Positions 1 to 8,901 of a stretch of 51,079 nt of DNA are shown here, in pieces (within the stretch, counting starts at the first letter, position 1; the number at the start of each line of letters is the position of its first letter). Under the pieces are notes generated by a model. It saw only the letters and a program-made list of their open reading frames with translations. It did no database searches and was not told the DNA's origin. The position numbers and the translations under genes were made by a program. The DNA is from Candidatus Rokuibacteriota bacterium (GTDB lineage Bacteria; Methylomirabilota; Methylomirabilia; Rokubacteriales; CSP1-6): positions 1-51,079 of the forward strand of contig VBPC01000295.1 in assembly GCA_005887895.1 (NCBI GenBank), given 5' to 3'.

Positions 1-1
1 G

Positions 2-28
2 ATCCGTTTCGCGCTCGACCTGCCCTGA
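2..28 (+). CDS. C-terminal tail of a gene cut by the window edge
   Basis: Frame 2 reads eight sense codons (IRFALDLP) and then TGA at 26-28. This looks like the end of a plus-strand gene whose body lies outside the window and which converges on the protease gene ending at 53. Nothing can be said about function. Confidence 0.25.
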   Translation: MRFALDLP

Positions 29-52
29 GCGGGGCCGCGGGCGGAAGCCGGA

Positions 53-1192
53 TCAGATCGGGATCGGCGGGAGCAGCACGATCACGAGCGCGAGGCAGGC
101 GATCCCCAGCCCTTGCCGGGCCGGCGTGAGCGGAGTGAGATCGTCCAGCGGCGGGCTGTGATCGAAGCCCACCAGGAACAGCAGCAGCGCGGCCCACACG
201 AACCAGTTGACCGAGCCGGTGAGCGCTCCCAGCGTCAGCAGCACCACCCAGCTGGCGACGCCCAGCATGCGGTGCCGGCGCGCCGACAGCGCGTACGCGA
301 TGCGGCCGCCGTCGAGCTGGCCGACGGGGACGAGGTTGAGCGCGGTGACGAAGCAACCGACCCAGGCGGCGTCGGCCATCGGGTGGGTGACGATCGATGT
401 GCCGTCGGGCAGCGCTCCGAACCGGAGATAGACGAAGAGGCGCGTCAGCAACGAATAGCCGAAGCCGCCGAAGCCGGCGTTGGCCGGCGTGGTCGCCACC
501 TGTGACCACATGAGTCCGACGACGAGGGCGGGCAGCGCGACGAGCAGGCCGGCCAGCGGCCCGGCCGCGGCGATGTCGAACAGCGCGTTGCGGTCGCGGG
601 CGGGCGAGCGCATCCGGATGACGGCGCCGAACGTGCCGAACAGCATCGGCGCCGGGATGAAGTACGGCAGGCTCACGGCGGCGCCGTAGTAGCGGGCCGT
701 GAAGTAGTGGCCGAACTCGTGGACGCCGAGAATCGTCAGCAGCGTGACGGCGAACGGCGCGCCGCTGAGCAGCGAGGCCGGGAACGGGAGCGCGCGGAGC
801 GCGTCGAACGTCTCCGATCCGGTGAAGAACGCGTAGCCGGCCGCGAACGTGGACAGGACCGTCAGGATGAAGAGCGCGACGGCCAGCCCGGGGCGGGCCG
901 GCTGCGTCAGGTCGCCGAGCGGCCACGCCTGCACCATCACGCCGTGCGGCTCGGCCTTCACGAACGGCGTGTAGCCGAAGGGCTTGAGGCGCACGAGCAG
1001 CTCGTCGAGCGCGCGCGAGCGATCGACCTGCAGGTCGCCGCGGAAGACGATGACGCCGCCGCGGATCTGACGCTCGCGAACGCTCAGCACGCCCTCGAGG
1101 GCGTGGCGAAGGTTTTCCTCGGTCACCAGGAGGTCGTCGGAGGGCAGCGGCGGCACCACGGTGCGCCGGCGGCGGAGCGGCCAGGCTCGCAT
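53..1192 (-). CDS. Site-2 protease family (M50) membrane metalloprotease
   Basis: 379 residues. An N-terminal soluble part of about 100 residues precedes a polytopic membrane domain. The zinc motif HEFGH lies at residues 158-162 inside a hydrophobic helix, and the third-ligand motif LDGG lies at about 293-296, in the usual M50 order and spacing. Family members cleave membrane-embedded substrates; the long soluble N-terminus recalls the plant EGY-type branch more than RseP, since no PDZ domain is visible. The ATG is 4 nt after the RNase III-like stop, so it is the last gene of the lipid operon. The substrate is unknown. Confidence 0.85.
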   Translation of the reverse strand: MRAWPLRRRRTVVPPLPSDDLLVTEENLRHALEGVLSVRERQIRGGVIVFRGDLQVDRSRALDELLVRLKPFGYTPFVKAEPHGVMVQAWPLGDLTQPARPGLAVALFILTVLSTFAAGYAFFTGSETFDALRALPFPASLLSGAPFAVTLLTILGVHEFGHYFTARYYGAAVSLPYFIPAPMLFGTFGAVIRMRSPARDRNALFDIAAAGPLAGLLVALPALVVGLMWSQVATTPANAGFGGFGYSLLTRLFVYLRFGALPDGTSIVTHPMADAAWVGCFVTALNLVPVGQLDGGRIAYALSARRHRMLGVASWVVLLTLGALTGSVNWFVWAALLLFLVGFDHSPPLDDLTPLTPARQGLGIACLALVIVLLPPIPI

Positions 1193-1196
1193 GCTC

Positions 1197-1661
1197 TCAG
1201 CCTATCACGCGCAGCGGCGGCCACCCGGCGAGCCGGCCGACCAGTGTGCGCACGACCGGCAGGCCGGCGTCCAGATAGAGCGCGCCCAGCACGGCCTCCA
1301 GCGCGGTCGCCAGGATCGAGGGAGTCGCGCGGCCACCGTCCTGCTCCGCCCCCCGCCCCAGCCGCAGCAGCGGCCCCAGCGCGAGCACCGCCGCCCACCG
1401 CGCCAGCGTCTCGTCGGCCACCAGCGCCGCCCGCAGCGGCGTCAGCCGCCCCACCGGCGCCGCCGGATCGACGTCGAGAAGATGCTCGGCCACGACGAGG
1501 CCGAGCACCGCGTCCCCCAGAAACGCCAGCGGCTCCTGCGAGGCCTCCAGCGGATGCTCCGCCGAGTACGAGGCGTGGGTGAGGGCGCGAATCAGGAGCG
1601 GGCGGTCACCGAACCGATGCTCGAGCCGGCGCTCGAGCCCGGCGACGTCAGCGAGCGGCAC
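1197..1661 (-). CDS. RNase III-like protein, catalytic-domain only and degenerate
   Basis: 154 residues, against about 220-250 for bacterial RNase III. It covers the nuclease domain (THASY at 28-32, then the signature EPLAFLGD at 43-50) and stops without a double-stranded RNA binding domain. Compared with E. coli Rnc, the first signature Glu (E43) and Asp (D50) and the late Glu (E122) are present. The second signature Glu is Ala (A46), the late Asp is Thr (T119), and the Glu equivalent to E65 is also not seen. Position right after fabF is where rnc is commonly found. It may be an inactive or repurposed paralogue; a normal rnc could exist elsewhere. Confidence 0.75.
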   Translation of the reverse strand: MPLADVAGLERRLEHRFGDRPLLIRALTHASYSAEHPLEASQEPLAFLGDAVLGLVVAEHLLDVDPAAPVGRLTPLRAALVADETLARWAAVLALGPLLRLGRGAEQDGGRATPSILATALEAVLGALYLDAGLPVVRTLVGRLAGWPPLRVIG

Positions 1662-1671
1662 TGCCGCCGGA

Positions 1672-2916
<1,245 letters not shown>

Positions 2917-2926
2917 CAGGCGGCCC

Positions 2927-3163
2927 TCAGGAATTGTCCTTGATGTACTGGATGGCGTCGCCGACCGTCACGATCTTCTCGGCGTCCTCGTCAGGGATCT
3001 GGATGTCGAAGTGCTCCTCCAGGGCCATGACGAGCTCGACCGTATCGAGGGAGTCGGCGCCCAGGTCCTCGATGAACTTCGCGTTCGGGTTGACGTCTTC
3101 CTCGTCGACCCCGAGCTGTTCGACGATGATCTCCTTCACCTTCTCCTCGACTGACTTCGCCAT
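2927..3163 (-). CDS. acpP: Acyl carrier protein
   Basis: 78 residues, acidic, the normal size for ACP. The phosphopantetheine attachment serine is S38 in the GADSLD motif. It carries growing acyl chains between FabD, FabH, FabF, FabG and PlsX, all encoded around it. A plausible Shine-Dalgarno (GAGGAGA) precedes the ATG. Confidence 0.97.
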   Translation of the reverse strand: MAKSVEEKVKEIIVEQLGVDEEDVNPNAKFIEDLGADSLDTVELVMALEEHFDIQIPDEDAEKIVTVGDAIQYIKDNS

Positions 3164-3207
3164 GAACCGGTCTCCTCAAGGGACGAAGATTGGCCCGACC
3201 TCGGCTC

Positions 3208-3960
3208 TCAGATGTAGAGCCCGCCGTTCACGTGGAAGACCTGCCCCGTCACGTAGGCGGCCCCGTCACCGGCGAGGAATCCTACCATCTCGGCCACCTC
3301 GCGGGCGGTGCCGATGCGCTTGAGCGGCACCTGGGCGAGCAACGCCTCCCGCGCCTCGACCGGGATGGCCGCCGCCATGTCGGTCTCGATCAGGCCGGGC
3401 GCCACCGCGTTGACCAGGATGCCCCAGTGTGCCAGCTCGCGGGCGCTGGCCTTGGTCAGCCCGATCAGGCCGGCCTTGGCGGCCGAGTAGTTGGCCTGAC
3501 CGGCGTTGCCCATCGCGCCCGCGGTCGAGGCGATGTTGATGATGCGCCCGCCGCTCTTCTGTCGCACCATCAGCTTGGCGGCCGCGCGCGTCATCAGGAA
3601 CGCGCCGCGCAGGTTGGTCTCCATCACACGGTCCCAGTCCTCGTCCTTCATGCGGATGAGGAGTCCGTCGCGGGTGATCCCGGCGTTGTTGACGAGGATG
3701 TCCACACGGCCGAAGCGCTCCTTGGCGGTCTCCACCAGCCGGTCGGCGTCCTCGCGCTTCGCCGCATCGGCGACCATGCCGTGCGCCGAGCCGCCGCGCT
3801 CTTCCAGCTCGTGCGCGGCGCGCTGCACGCGGTCGGCGTCGCGGCCCGAGACTACCACGGCCGCTCCGTGCTCTGCCAGCAACGCGGCGGTGGCGTGGCC
3901 GATCCCGCGGCTGCCCCCGGTCACGATCGCCACCTTGCCGCCGAGCGGAGGCGTCGTCAC
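3208..3960 (-). CDS. fabG: 3-oxoacyl-[ACP] reductase
   Basis: 250 residues, a classical short-chain dehydrogenase. The Rossmann motif TGGSRGIG is at 14-21, NNAG at 91-94, and the catalytic Ser145, Tyr158 and Lys162 have the usual YxxxK spacing. It reduces 3-oxoacyl-ACP with NADPH. Its ATG overlaps the fabD stop by 4 nt (ATGA), so translation is coupled. The operon context (fabD upstream, acpP downstream) separates it from the many other SDRs. Confidence 0.95.
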   Translation of the reverse strand: MTTPPLGGKVAIVTGGSRGIGHATAALLAEHGAAVVVSGRDADRVQRAAHELEERGGSAHGMVADAAKREDADRLVETAKERFGRVDILVNNAGITRDGLLIRMKDEDWDRVMETNLRGAFLMTRAAAKLMVRQKSGGRIINIASTAGAMGNAGQANYSAAKAGLIGLTKASARELAHWGILVNAVAPGLIETDMAAAIPVEAREALLAQVPLKRIGTAREVAEMVGFLAGDGAAYVTGQVFHVNGGLYI

Positions 3961-4889
3961 GCCGCCGCCAGGGCGGCCAGCGCCTTGTCGAGCCCGGCGG
4001 GATCCTCGACGGAGACGGCGCGCGCGTCGTCGACGATCCGCTTCACGAGGCCGGTGAGGACGCGGCCCGGCCCGACCTCCACGAACGCGGTGGCGCCCTC
4101 GGCGGCCAGCCGTCGCACGCAGTCGGTCCAGCGGACCGGACTGGCGACCTGGCGCAGCAGGAGGGGCACGACGTCGGCGGCCTTGCGCGTCACGCCGCCG
4201 TCGACGTTGCGCACGACCGGGATCGCCGGATCGCTCACGGTCACGCCGGCGAGCTCGGCGGCAAGCCGCTCGGCCGCCGGCGTCATCAGCGCGCAGTGGA
4301 ACGGCGCGCTCACCGGCAGCAGGACGCTCTTGCGGCCGCCGCGATCCCGGGCGAGCGCCACCGCGCGCTCGACCGCGACGCGGTGGCCGGCGATGACGAT
4401 CTGCTGCTCGGAATTCACGTTGGCGATGTCGACCACGTCACCCTTGGCGGCGTCGGCGCAGACCTGCTCGACGACGTCCAGGCCGACGCCCATGATGGCG
4501 GCCATGGCGCCGGTGCCCACCGGCACCGCCGCCTGCATGAGCTCGCCGCGGCGCCGCACGACGCGGACGGCGTCGCCCAGGTGCAACGCGCCGGCCACGA
4601 CGAGCGCCGAGTACTCGCCCAGGCTGTGCCCGGCGACGAGCGCCGGCGTGAGGCCGCGCTCGGCGCAGGCGGCGGCCGCCGCCACGCTGGCCGTGAGGAC
4701 GGCCGGCTGGGTGGTGGCGGTCAGCGCGAGGTCGGCCTCGGGGCCCTCGAACATCACGCGCGTGAGATCGACGCCGAGGGCGTCGTTGGCTTCCTCGAAC
4801 ACCCGCTTGGCGCCCGACGACGACTCGTAGAACGCGCGTCCCATGCCGACGGTCTGCGACCCCTGGCCGGGGAAAACGAAGGCGATCAT
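3957..4889 (-). CDS. fabD: Malonyl-CoA:ACP transacylase
   Basis: 310 residues, the usual length. It transfers malonyl from CoA to ACP. The nucleophile is S89 in GHSLGE, the N-terminal GQGSQ motif is at 8-12, and the general-base His lies in APFHCALM near 197. Unlike its neighbours it is not packed against fabH: 125 nt containing a dispersed repeat (copy A, 4921-4954) separate them. I see no good Shine-Dalgarno before the ATG. It overlaps fabG by 4 nt. Confidence 0.95.
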   Translation of the reverse strand: MIAFVFPGQGSQTVGMGRAFYESSSGAKRVFEEANDALGVDLTRVMFEGPEADLALTATTQPAVLTASVAAAAACAERGLTPALVAGHSLGEYSALVVAGALHLGDAVRVVRRRGELMQAAVPVGTGAMAAIMGVGLDVVEQVCADAAKGDVVDIANVNSEQQIVIAGHRVAVERAVALARDRGGRKSVLLPVSAPFHCALMTPAAERLAAELAGVTVSDPAIPVVRNVDGGVTRKAADVVPLLLRQVASPVRWTDCVRRLAAEGATAFVEVGPGRVLTGLVKRIVDDARAVSVEDPAGLDKALAALAAA

Positions 4890-4920
4890 TGGTAGCGACG
4901 TCGCTTACACGGATAGACAT

Positions 4921-4954
4921 GTGGGTGGCCTGTTATAGAAGGCTGCCGGATCCG
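4921..4954 (+). repeat. Dispersed repeat, copy A (short form)
   Basis: 34 nt beginning GTGGGTGGCCTGTTATAGAA match copy B (36208-36274) at 30 of 34 positions and also match copy C. It lies in the 125-nt gap between fabH and fabD. As RNA, GGUGGCCU and AGGCUGCC can pair around an eight-base loop with two G-U wobbles. The left half seen in copies B and C is absent here. Confidence 0.6.
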
Positions 4955-5014
4955 TCCGGCTCCTGGTACCACCGCTGACGCTGGCATCACCGTTGCTCCG
5001 CCGCCACCGTCCTG

Positions 5015-5995
5015 CTACCAGCGCATGAGGACGGCGCCCCAGGCGAAGCCGCCGCCGAAGGCGGCCATCAGCACGAGGTCGCCGCGCTTGATGCGCCCGG
5101 CGGCGAGCGCTTCCTCGAGGGCCACGTACACCGAGGCGGCGCCCGTGTTGCCGTAGCGGTCGACGTTGACGAAAACGCGCTCCATCGGCAGGCCCGCGCG
5201 CTTGCAGGCCGCCTCGATGATCCGGAGATTGGCCTGGTGCGGGATGAAGAGCGACAGGTCGTTGGCCGTGAACCCGTTACGGGTCAGGATGCGCTCGGCG
5301 GACTCCGCGAACATCCGCACGGCCACCTTGAAGACGTCGCTGCCCCGCATCTTCGCGTAGTGCATCCGCTTGTCGACCGTCTCGTGGGTGGCGGGGTGAC
5401 GCGAGCCGCCGGCCGGCTGATACAGCAGCTCCCAGTACTGGCCGTCGGAGTACAGATCGACGTCGATGATGCCGCGGTCCTCGTCGGTCGCCTCCAGCAC
5501 GGCGGCGCCGGCGGCGTCGGCCAGCAGGATGCAGGTTCCCCGGTCGGTGAAGTCCGTGATCTTCGACAGCGTCTCGGCGCCGATGCAGAGCACGCGACGG
5601 TACTTGCCGGTCTGCACGAACTGGGCGCCGGTCGCCAGGCTGTACACCGAGCCCGCGCAGGCGGCCAGCATGTCGACCGAGCCGATCCGGCGGCAGCCGA
5701 GCCGGTGCTGGACGATGTTGCCGACCGAGGGAAAGATCATGTCCGGCGTGGTCGTGCCGACCGCGATGAAGTCGATGTCCTCGGGGACCAGGTTGGCGCG
5801 CTCCAGCGCCTGCTGGGCGGCCTTCACGGCGAGGTCGGAGGTGGCCTCGCTGTCGTCGGCGATGCGCCGCTCGCGGATGCCGGTACGCTGCACGATCCAC
5901 TCGTCGCTCGTGTCGACCAGCTTCTCGAGATCCGCGTTGGTCAGCACGCGCTTGGGTGCGTAGGCTCCGACGCCGATGATCCGTGCCCGCGTCAT
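5015..5995 (-). CDS. fabH: 3-oxoacyl-[ACP] synthase III
   Basis: 326 residues from the chosen ATG at 5995, which overlaps the plsX stop by 4 nt (ATGA); the longer open frame upstream only adds low-complexity sequence inside plsX. It condenses acetyl- or branched acyl-CoA with malonyl-ACP to start fatty acid synthesis. The triad is C113 in LAACAGS, His in IPHQAN near 253, and Asn in YGNTGAAS near 283. The plsX-fabH-fabD-fabG-acpP-fabF order is standard. Confidence 0.96.
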   Translation of the reverse strand: MTRARIIGVGAYAPKRVLTNADLEKLVDTSDEWIVQRTGIRERRIADDSEATSDLAVKAAQQALERANLVPEDIDFIAVGTTTPDMIFPSVGNIVQHRLGCRRIGSVDMLAACAGSVYSLATGAQFVQTGKYRRVLCIGAETLSKITDFTDRGTCILLADAAGAAVLEATDEDRGIIDVDLYSDGQYWELLYQPAGGSRHPATHETVDKRMHYAKMRGSDVFKVAVRMFAESAERILTRNGFTANDLSLFIPHQANLRIIEAACKRAGLPMERVFVNVDRYGNTGAASVYVALEEALAAGRIKRGDLVLMAAFGGGFAWGAVLMRW

Positions 5996-7014
5996 TCCCG
6001 GCCCCCCTCTCGCCCGCCGCGGGCGATCTCCGCCTCCAGCGCCGCCTTGATGTGCTCGTTGAGCCCGGCGGTCGCCCACTCGGCGGCCACCCGCACGGCG
6101 TTCTTGATCGCCTTCACCGGCGAGGCGCCGTGACAGATGATGGCGGCGCCGTCGATGCCGAGCAGGGGCGCGCCGCCCATCTCGGTGTAGTCGACGCGCT
6201 TGCGGAAGCGGGCAAAGGCCGGGACGGACAGCGCCGCGCCCACCTTGGAGCGCAGGTCGCGCGTCAGCTCCTCCTTGATCATGGCGCCCACCATCTCGGC
6301 CAGGCTCTCCGAGATCTTCAGCGCCACGTTGCCGGTGAAGCCGTCGGTGACGATGACGTCACACTGCCCGTTGTAGATGTCGCGGCCCTCGATGTTGCCG
6401 ATGAAGTTCAGCCGCGACTCCTTGAGGAGCTCGTAGGCCTCGCGGGTGAGGTCGTTGCCCTTGCCCTCTTCCTCGCCCACCGACAGGAGGCCGACGCGCG
6501 GGCCCTCGAGACCGAGGATGTCGCGCGCGTAGACGTGGCCCATGATGGCGAACTGGAACAGGTGCCAGGGCTTGGGGGTGATGTTGGCGCCGGCGTCGAT
6601 GAGCACCGTGAAGCCGCGCAGGCTCGGCAGCACGGCGGCGATGGCCGGCCGATCGATGCCGCGCAGCACGCCGATGACGAACATCGAGATCGCCATGGCC
6701 GCGCCGGTATTGCCGGCCGAGATGAACGCCGCCGCCTTGTCGTCGCGCACCAGCTCGGCGGCCACCCTCAGCGACGAGTCGCGCTTGCGCCGGAGCGCCA
6801 GCGAGGGACTCTCGGCCATGCCGACGACCTCGGACGCATGGCGGATCTCGAGGCCGAGCGAGCGCGCGCCGAGACGCCCGACCTCGGCTTCGATGGCCTG
6901 GCGGTCGCCGACGAGGATGACGGAGACTCCGAACTCCCGCACGGCGGCGATGGCGCCCTCGACCACGACGGCCGGGCCGTGGTCGCCGCCCATGGCGTCA
7001 ACGGCGATCTTCAC
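5992..7014 (-). CDS. plsX: Phosphate acyltransferase PlsX
   Basis: 340 residues, full length. It converts acyl-ACP to acyl-phosphate, the donor for PlsY in phosphatidic acid synthesis, and is peripheral at the membrane. The N-terminal signature MKIAVDAMGGDHGP and the downstream SAGNTGA and DGFTGN motifs are typical. The start is 18 nt after the rpmF stop, the usual rpmF-plsX-fabH order. Confidence 0.96.
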   Translation of the reverse strand: MKIAVDAMGGDHGPAVVVEGAIAAVREFGVSVILVGDRQAIEAEVGRLGARSLGLEIRHASEVVGMAESPSLALRRKRDSSLRVAAELVRDDKAAAFISAGNTGAAMAISMFVIGVLRGIDRPAIAAVLPSLRGFTVLIDAGANITPKPWHLFQFAIMGHVYARDILGLEGPRVGLLSVGEEEGKGNDLTREAYELLKESRLNFIGNIEGRDIYNGQCDVIVTDGFTGNVALKISESLAEMVGAMIKEELTRDLRSKVGAALSVPAFARFRKRVDYTEMGGAPLLGIDGAAIICHGASPVKAIKNAVRVAAEWATAGLNEHIKAALEAEIARGGREGGRE

Positions 7015-7032
7015 GGGCGTGTGCCGCCGCCC

Positions 7033-7215
7033 TTACGCCGACTCGACGGCGCGGACCTCGCGGCCCTTGTAGTACCCGCAGTGGGGACAGATGCGGTGAG
7101 GCAGCTTGGCCTCCCGGCACTGCGGGCAGACAGCGCGGGTCGGCACCGCCAGCTTGTAATGCGTCCGGCGCTTGCGGCCCCGCGCTCTCGAGTGACGTCG
7201 TTTGGGCAGCGGCAT
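7033..7215 (-). CDS. rpmF: 50S ribosomal protein L32
   Basis: 60 residues, very basic N-terminal half (MPLPKRRHSRARGRK) followed by a zinc ribbon CPQC...CPHC. This is the cysteine-containing form of L32, which binds zinc. A GGAAAGGAC-type ribosome binding site precedes the ATG. It sits between the DUF177 gene and plsX, as in most bacteria. Confidence 0.96.
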   Translation of the reverse strand: MPLPKRRHSRARGRKRRTHYKLAVPTRAVCPQCREAKLPHRICPHCGYYKGREVRAVESA

Positions 7216-7245
7216 GGAAGCGGGTCCTTTCCTCCGGTCAGGCGT

Positions 7246-7755
7246 TCAGTGGGCCGGCCGCGCAGCCAGGTCACGCAGCGCGGCGAGGCGGGGGTCGGGC
7301 GGGCGCGGCGCGCACGTGCACGGCGCGACGTTGCGGTTGGCTCCGCACGTGGGGCAGAGCCCGCGGCAGTCTTCGCGGCACAGGGGCTTCATCGGCATGG
7401 CCAGCGTGGCTTCGTTCTCGACGACGCGGGCCAGGTCCAGCTCGTCGTTCTCGTAGAAGTCGACGTCGAGGTCGTCGGCGCCCAGCTCGACGCTGTCGGC
7501 GGCCGCCGGCTTGGGGACGAGCCGCACGTCCATCGGCGTGTCGACGTGTGCCGGAAAGACCTCCAGGCAGCGCCCGCACGTCTGTGGCGCCGTCACCGCG
7601 AGCCGGCCGCGCACGAACACCTCGGTGCCGTCGGCCTCGACCTCCAGCGCCACCGACTCGAGCCGCCACGACGGATCCGGCAGCGCGGTGGCGAGCGCGT
7701 CGACGTCGTCGATCCGAAGCCCTTGCTCCTCGAGCTCGGATACGCGGATGATCAT
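7246..7755 (-). CDS. DUF177 (YceD) family protein
   Basis: 169 residues. The DUF177 core is recognisable from the C-terminal cysteine cluster CREDCRGLCPTCG followed by CTC, and from the gene's fixed position just before rpmF. In other bacteria the family is linked to 23S rRNA accumulation or ribosome assembly; the plant homologue acts in plastid rRNA processing. It is the first gene of the lipid operon, about 83 nt after the predicted transcription start. Confidence 0.88.
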   Translation of the reverse strand: MIIRVSELEEQGLRIDDVDALATALPDPSWRLESVALEVEADGTEVFVRGRLAVTAPQTCGRCLEVFPAHVDTPMDVRLVPKPAAADSVELGADDLDVDFYENDELDLARVVENEATLAMPMKPLCREDCRGLCPTCGANRNVAPCTCAPRPPDPRLAALRDLAARPAH

Positions 7756-7844
7756 GGCGGCTGCTTCCCCTCGGGCGGCCTCGACGTGCCAGCGTCGTGG
7801 GGCCGTAAGTCTGTGTCAGTAAACGATTTTTAGTAAACCGGCTC

Positions 7845-7873
7845 AGTATATCGAGGGGGGTCTGGCAAGTCAA
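7845..7873 (-). promoter_or_regulatory. Sigma-70 type promoter of the DUF177-rpmF-plsX-fab operon
   Basis: On the minus strand TTGACT (7873-7868), a 17-nt spacer and TATACT (7850-7845). Both hexamers differ from consensus by one or two bases and the spacing is ideal. Transcription would start near 7838, leaving a leader of about 83 nt before DUF177. Confidence 0.75.
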
Positions 7874-7932
7874 GCATTGGGGCTCGTCTGACATGGGGGC
7901 CACGAAATGCCCCGCAAGCCCCCGACGTTCGG

Positions 7933-7960
7933 AGGACCCCGGCGAAGCCGGGGCCCTCCT
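7933..7960 (-). terminator. GC-rich hairpin after the peroxiredoxin gene
   Basis: CCCCGGC, a GAA loop and GCCGGGG form a perfect 7-bp stem, extended by AGGA/TCCT with mismatches. It lies 29 nt past the peroxiredoxin stop, so it could end that transcript, but no U-tract follows on either strand. Confidence 0.4.
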
Positions 7961-7988
7961 GTATCCGTCTTCCCGGACGGGGCGCGGA

Positions 7989-8537
7989 TTACGGGGCCGA
8001 GGCCTTCAGGGCGGCCAGGACCTCCTGGGGCTCGAGCAGATTGAGGGGGTTGTCCAGCACCTTGGCGAACTTCACAACGCCGTTCCGGTCGATGATGAAG
8101 TAGGCGCGCTTGGGATACCGGAAGATCGGACTCTGCTCGTCCGTCACGAGCGCGCCATAGGCCGGCAGCATCTGGCGCCGGAAATCGGAGAGCTGCAGGT
8201 GCTTGATGTTGTTCTGCGTCTTCCACGCCGCCAACGCCTGCCACGCGTCCCCACTGACGCCCACGACCTGGGCGCCGGCGGCTTCGAACTGCGGCAGTGC
8301 CGCGTCGAAGCCCGCCACTTCCTTCGTTCAGGTAGGGGTGAAGGCCGCCACGAACGTGTACAGCACGACGGGGCCCTTGGCGGTCAGGTCGCCGAGCTTG
8401 ACCGGCTTGCCGTCGGGACCGTTCAGTGCGAAGTCGGGGGCCTGCTGCCCGACCTCGAGCGCGCCGACGGACGGCGCGAGCGCCACGGCGAGGAGTACGG
8501 CACCGACGACTGCCACGAGTGTCCGACCGATTCGCAT
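7989..8537 (-). CDS. Exported peroxiredoxin with UGA (selenocysteine?) at the peroxidatic position
   Basis: One continuous frame of 182 codons, interrupted only by TGA at 8330-8328 (codon 70). Residues 1-26 form a signal peptide ending APSVGA. AhpC/TSA-fold features run through both halves: VGQQAPDF at 29-36, then AFTPT-UGA-TKEVAGF, where thiol peroxiredoxins read AFTPxCTKE, then FIIDRNGVV. The UGA is exactly where the peroxidatic Cys belongs, and the threonine three residues earlier is kept. The predicted protein has no cysteine at all, so it would be a 1-Sec type enzyme reducing peroxides outside the cytoplasm. A strong hairpin follows the UGA. Family knowledge: bacterial selenocysteine peroxiredoxins exist. 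The alternative is a nonsense mutation; selA, selB, selC and selD are not in this window. Confidence 0.8.
8277..8316 (-). promoter_or_regulatory. Candidate bacterial SECIS hairpin
   Basis: In the mRNA, GGCGGGCUUCGA (8316-8305) pairs with UCGAAGCCGCC (8287-8277) with one bulged G. Inside it GCGGC (8303-8299) pairs with GCCGC (8295-8291) around a three-base ACU loop. The loop begins 30 nt after the UGA, inside the 16-37 nt window described for bacterial SECIS elements. The guanine normally expected among the first two loop bases is present only if the closing pairs open. Confidence 0.55.
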
Positions 8538-8838
8538 GACTGACCTCCTGAGAGAGGTGGGTGGAGGGTCGGCGTCTGCGCGATTCTACTCCTTCGGCCG
8601 CCGTCGCGCGTGACTCCGACGTGGCCTCCATCTCATGCAGTACAATTTCGAGGCGCCATGCCCCTGGTGACGGCGTTCAACTTGAGACGAGGAGACCGGT
8701 CTCCGAGATCGAACACGCGTGCGAGACGCGGTGGTCAGCACGCCGGAGCAGAAGATCAACGCTGACGAGATCGATCTCCAAGGACGCACTCCAGGAGCTG
8801 GCGACGCCAGTCGCCAAGGGTGACCGTCGGCCGGATGT
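8538..8838. other. Intergenic region without a recognisable gene
   Basis: About 300 nt between the divergent peroxiredoxin and htpX genes. Short open frames here have no family features. GAGACCGGTCTC at 8692-8703 is a perfect 12-bp palindrome, and TACAAT at 8641-8646 is a -10-like hexamer without a clear -35. I saw no RNA gene. The htpX promoter follows. Confidence 0.4.
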
Positions 8839-8867
8839 TTGACCCCCTGGAGCCGGTCTGTTAGGCT
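8839..8867 (+). promoter_or_regulatory. Promoter of htpX and probably the oxidase cluster
   Basis: TTGACC (8839-8844), a 17-nt spacer and TAGGCT (8862-8867). The start would be near 8874, about 28 nt before the htpX ATG, which leaves room for the AGGAGGG ribosome binding site. Confidence 0.5.
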
Positions 8868-8901
8868 TTTTTGGACCGGCGCCCTGAAGGAGGGCGAATC
8901 C

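Noticed and set aside
7989..8537. Peroxiredoxin as an ordinary pseudogene
   Set aside because: Only one stop, placed exactly at the peroxidatic residue, with frame and sequence kept on both sides and a downstream hairpin. Not fully excluded, but less likely than recoding.
8561..8842. Possible 93-residue gene between peroxiredoxin and htpX
   Set aside because: No ribosome binding site, no family features and overlap with the predicted promoters; treated as intergenic.
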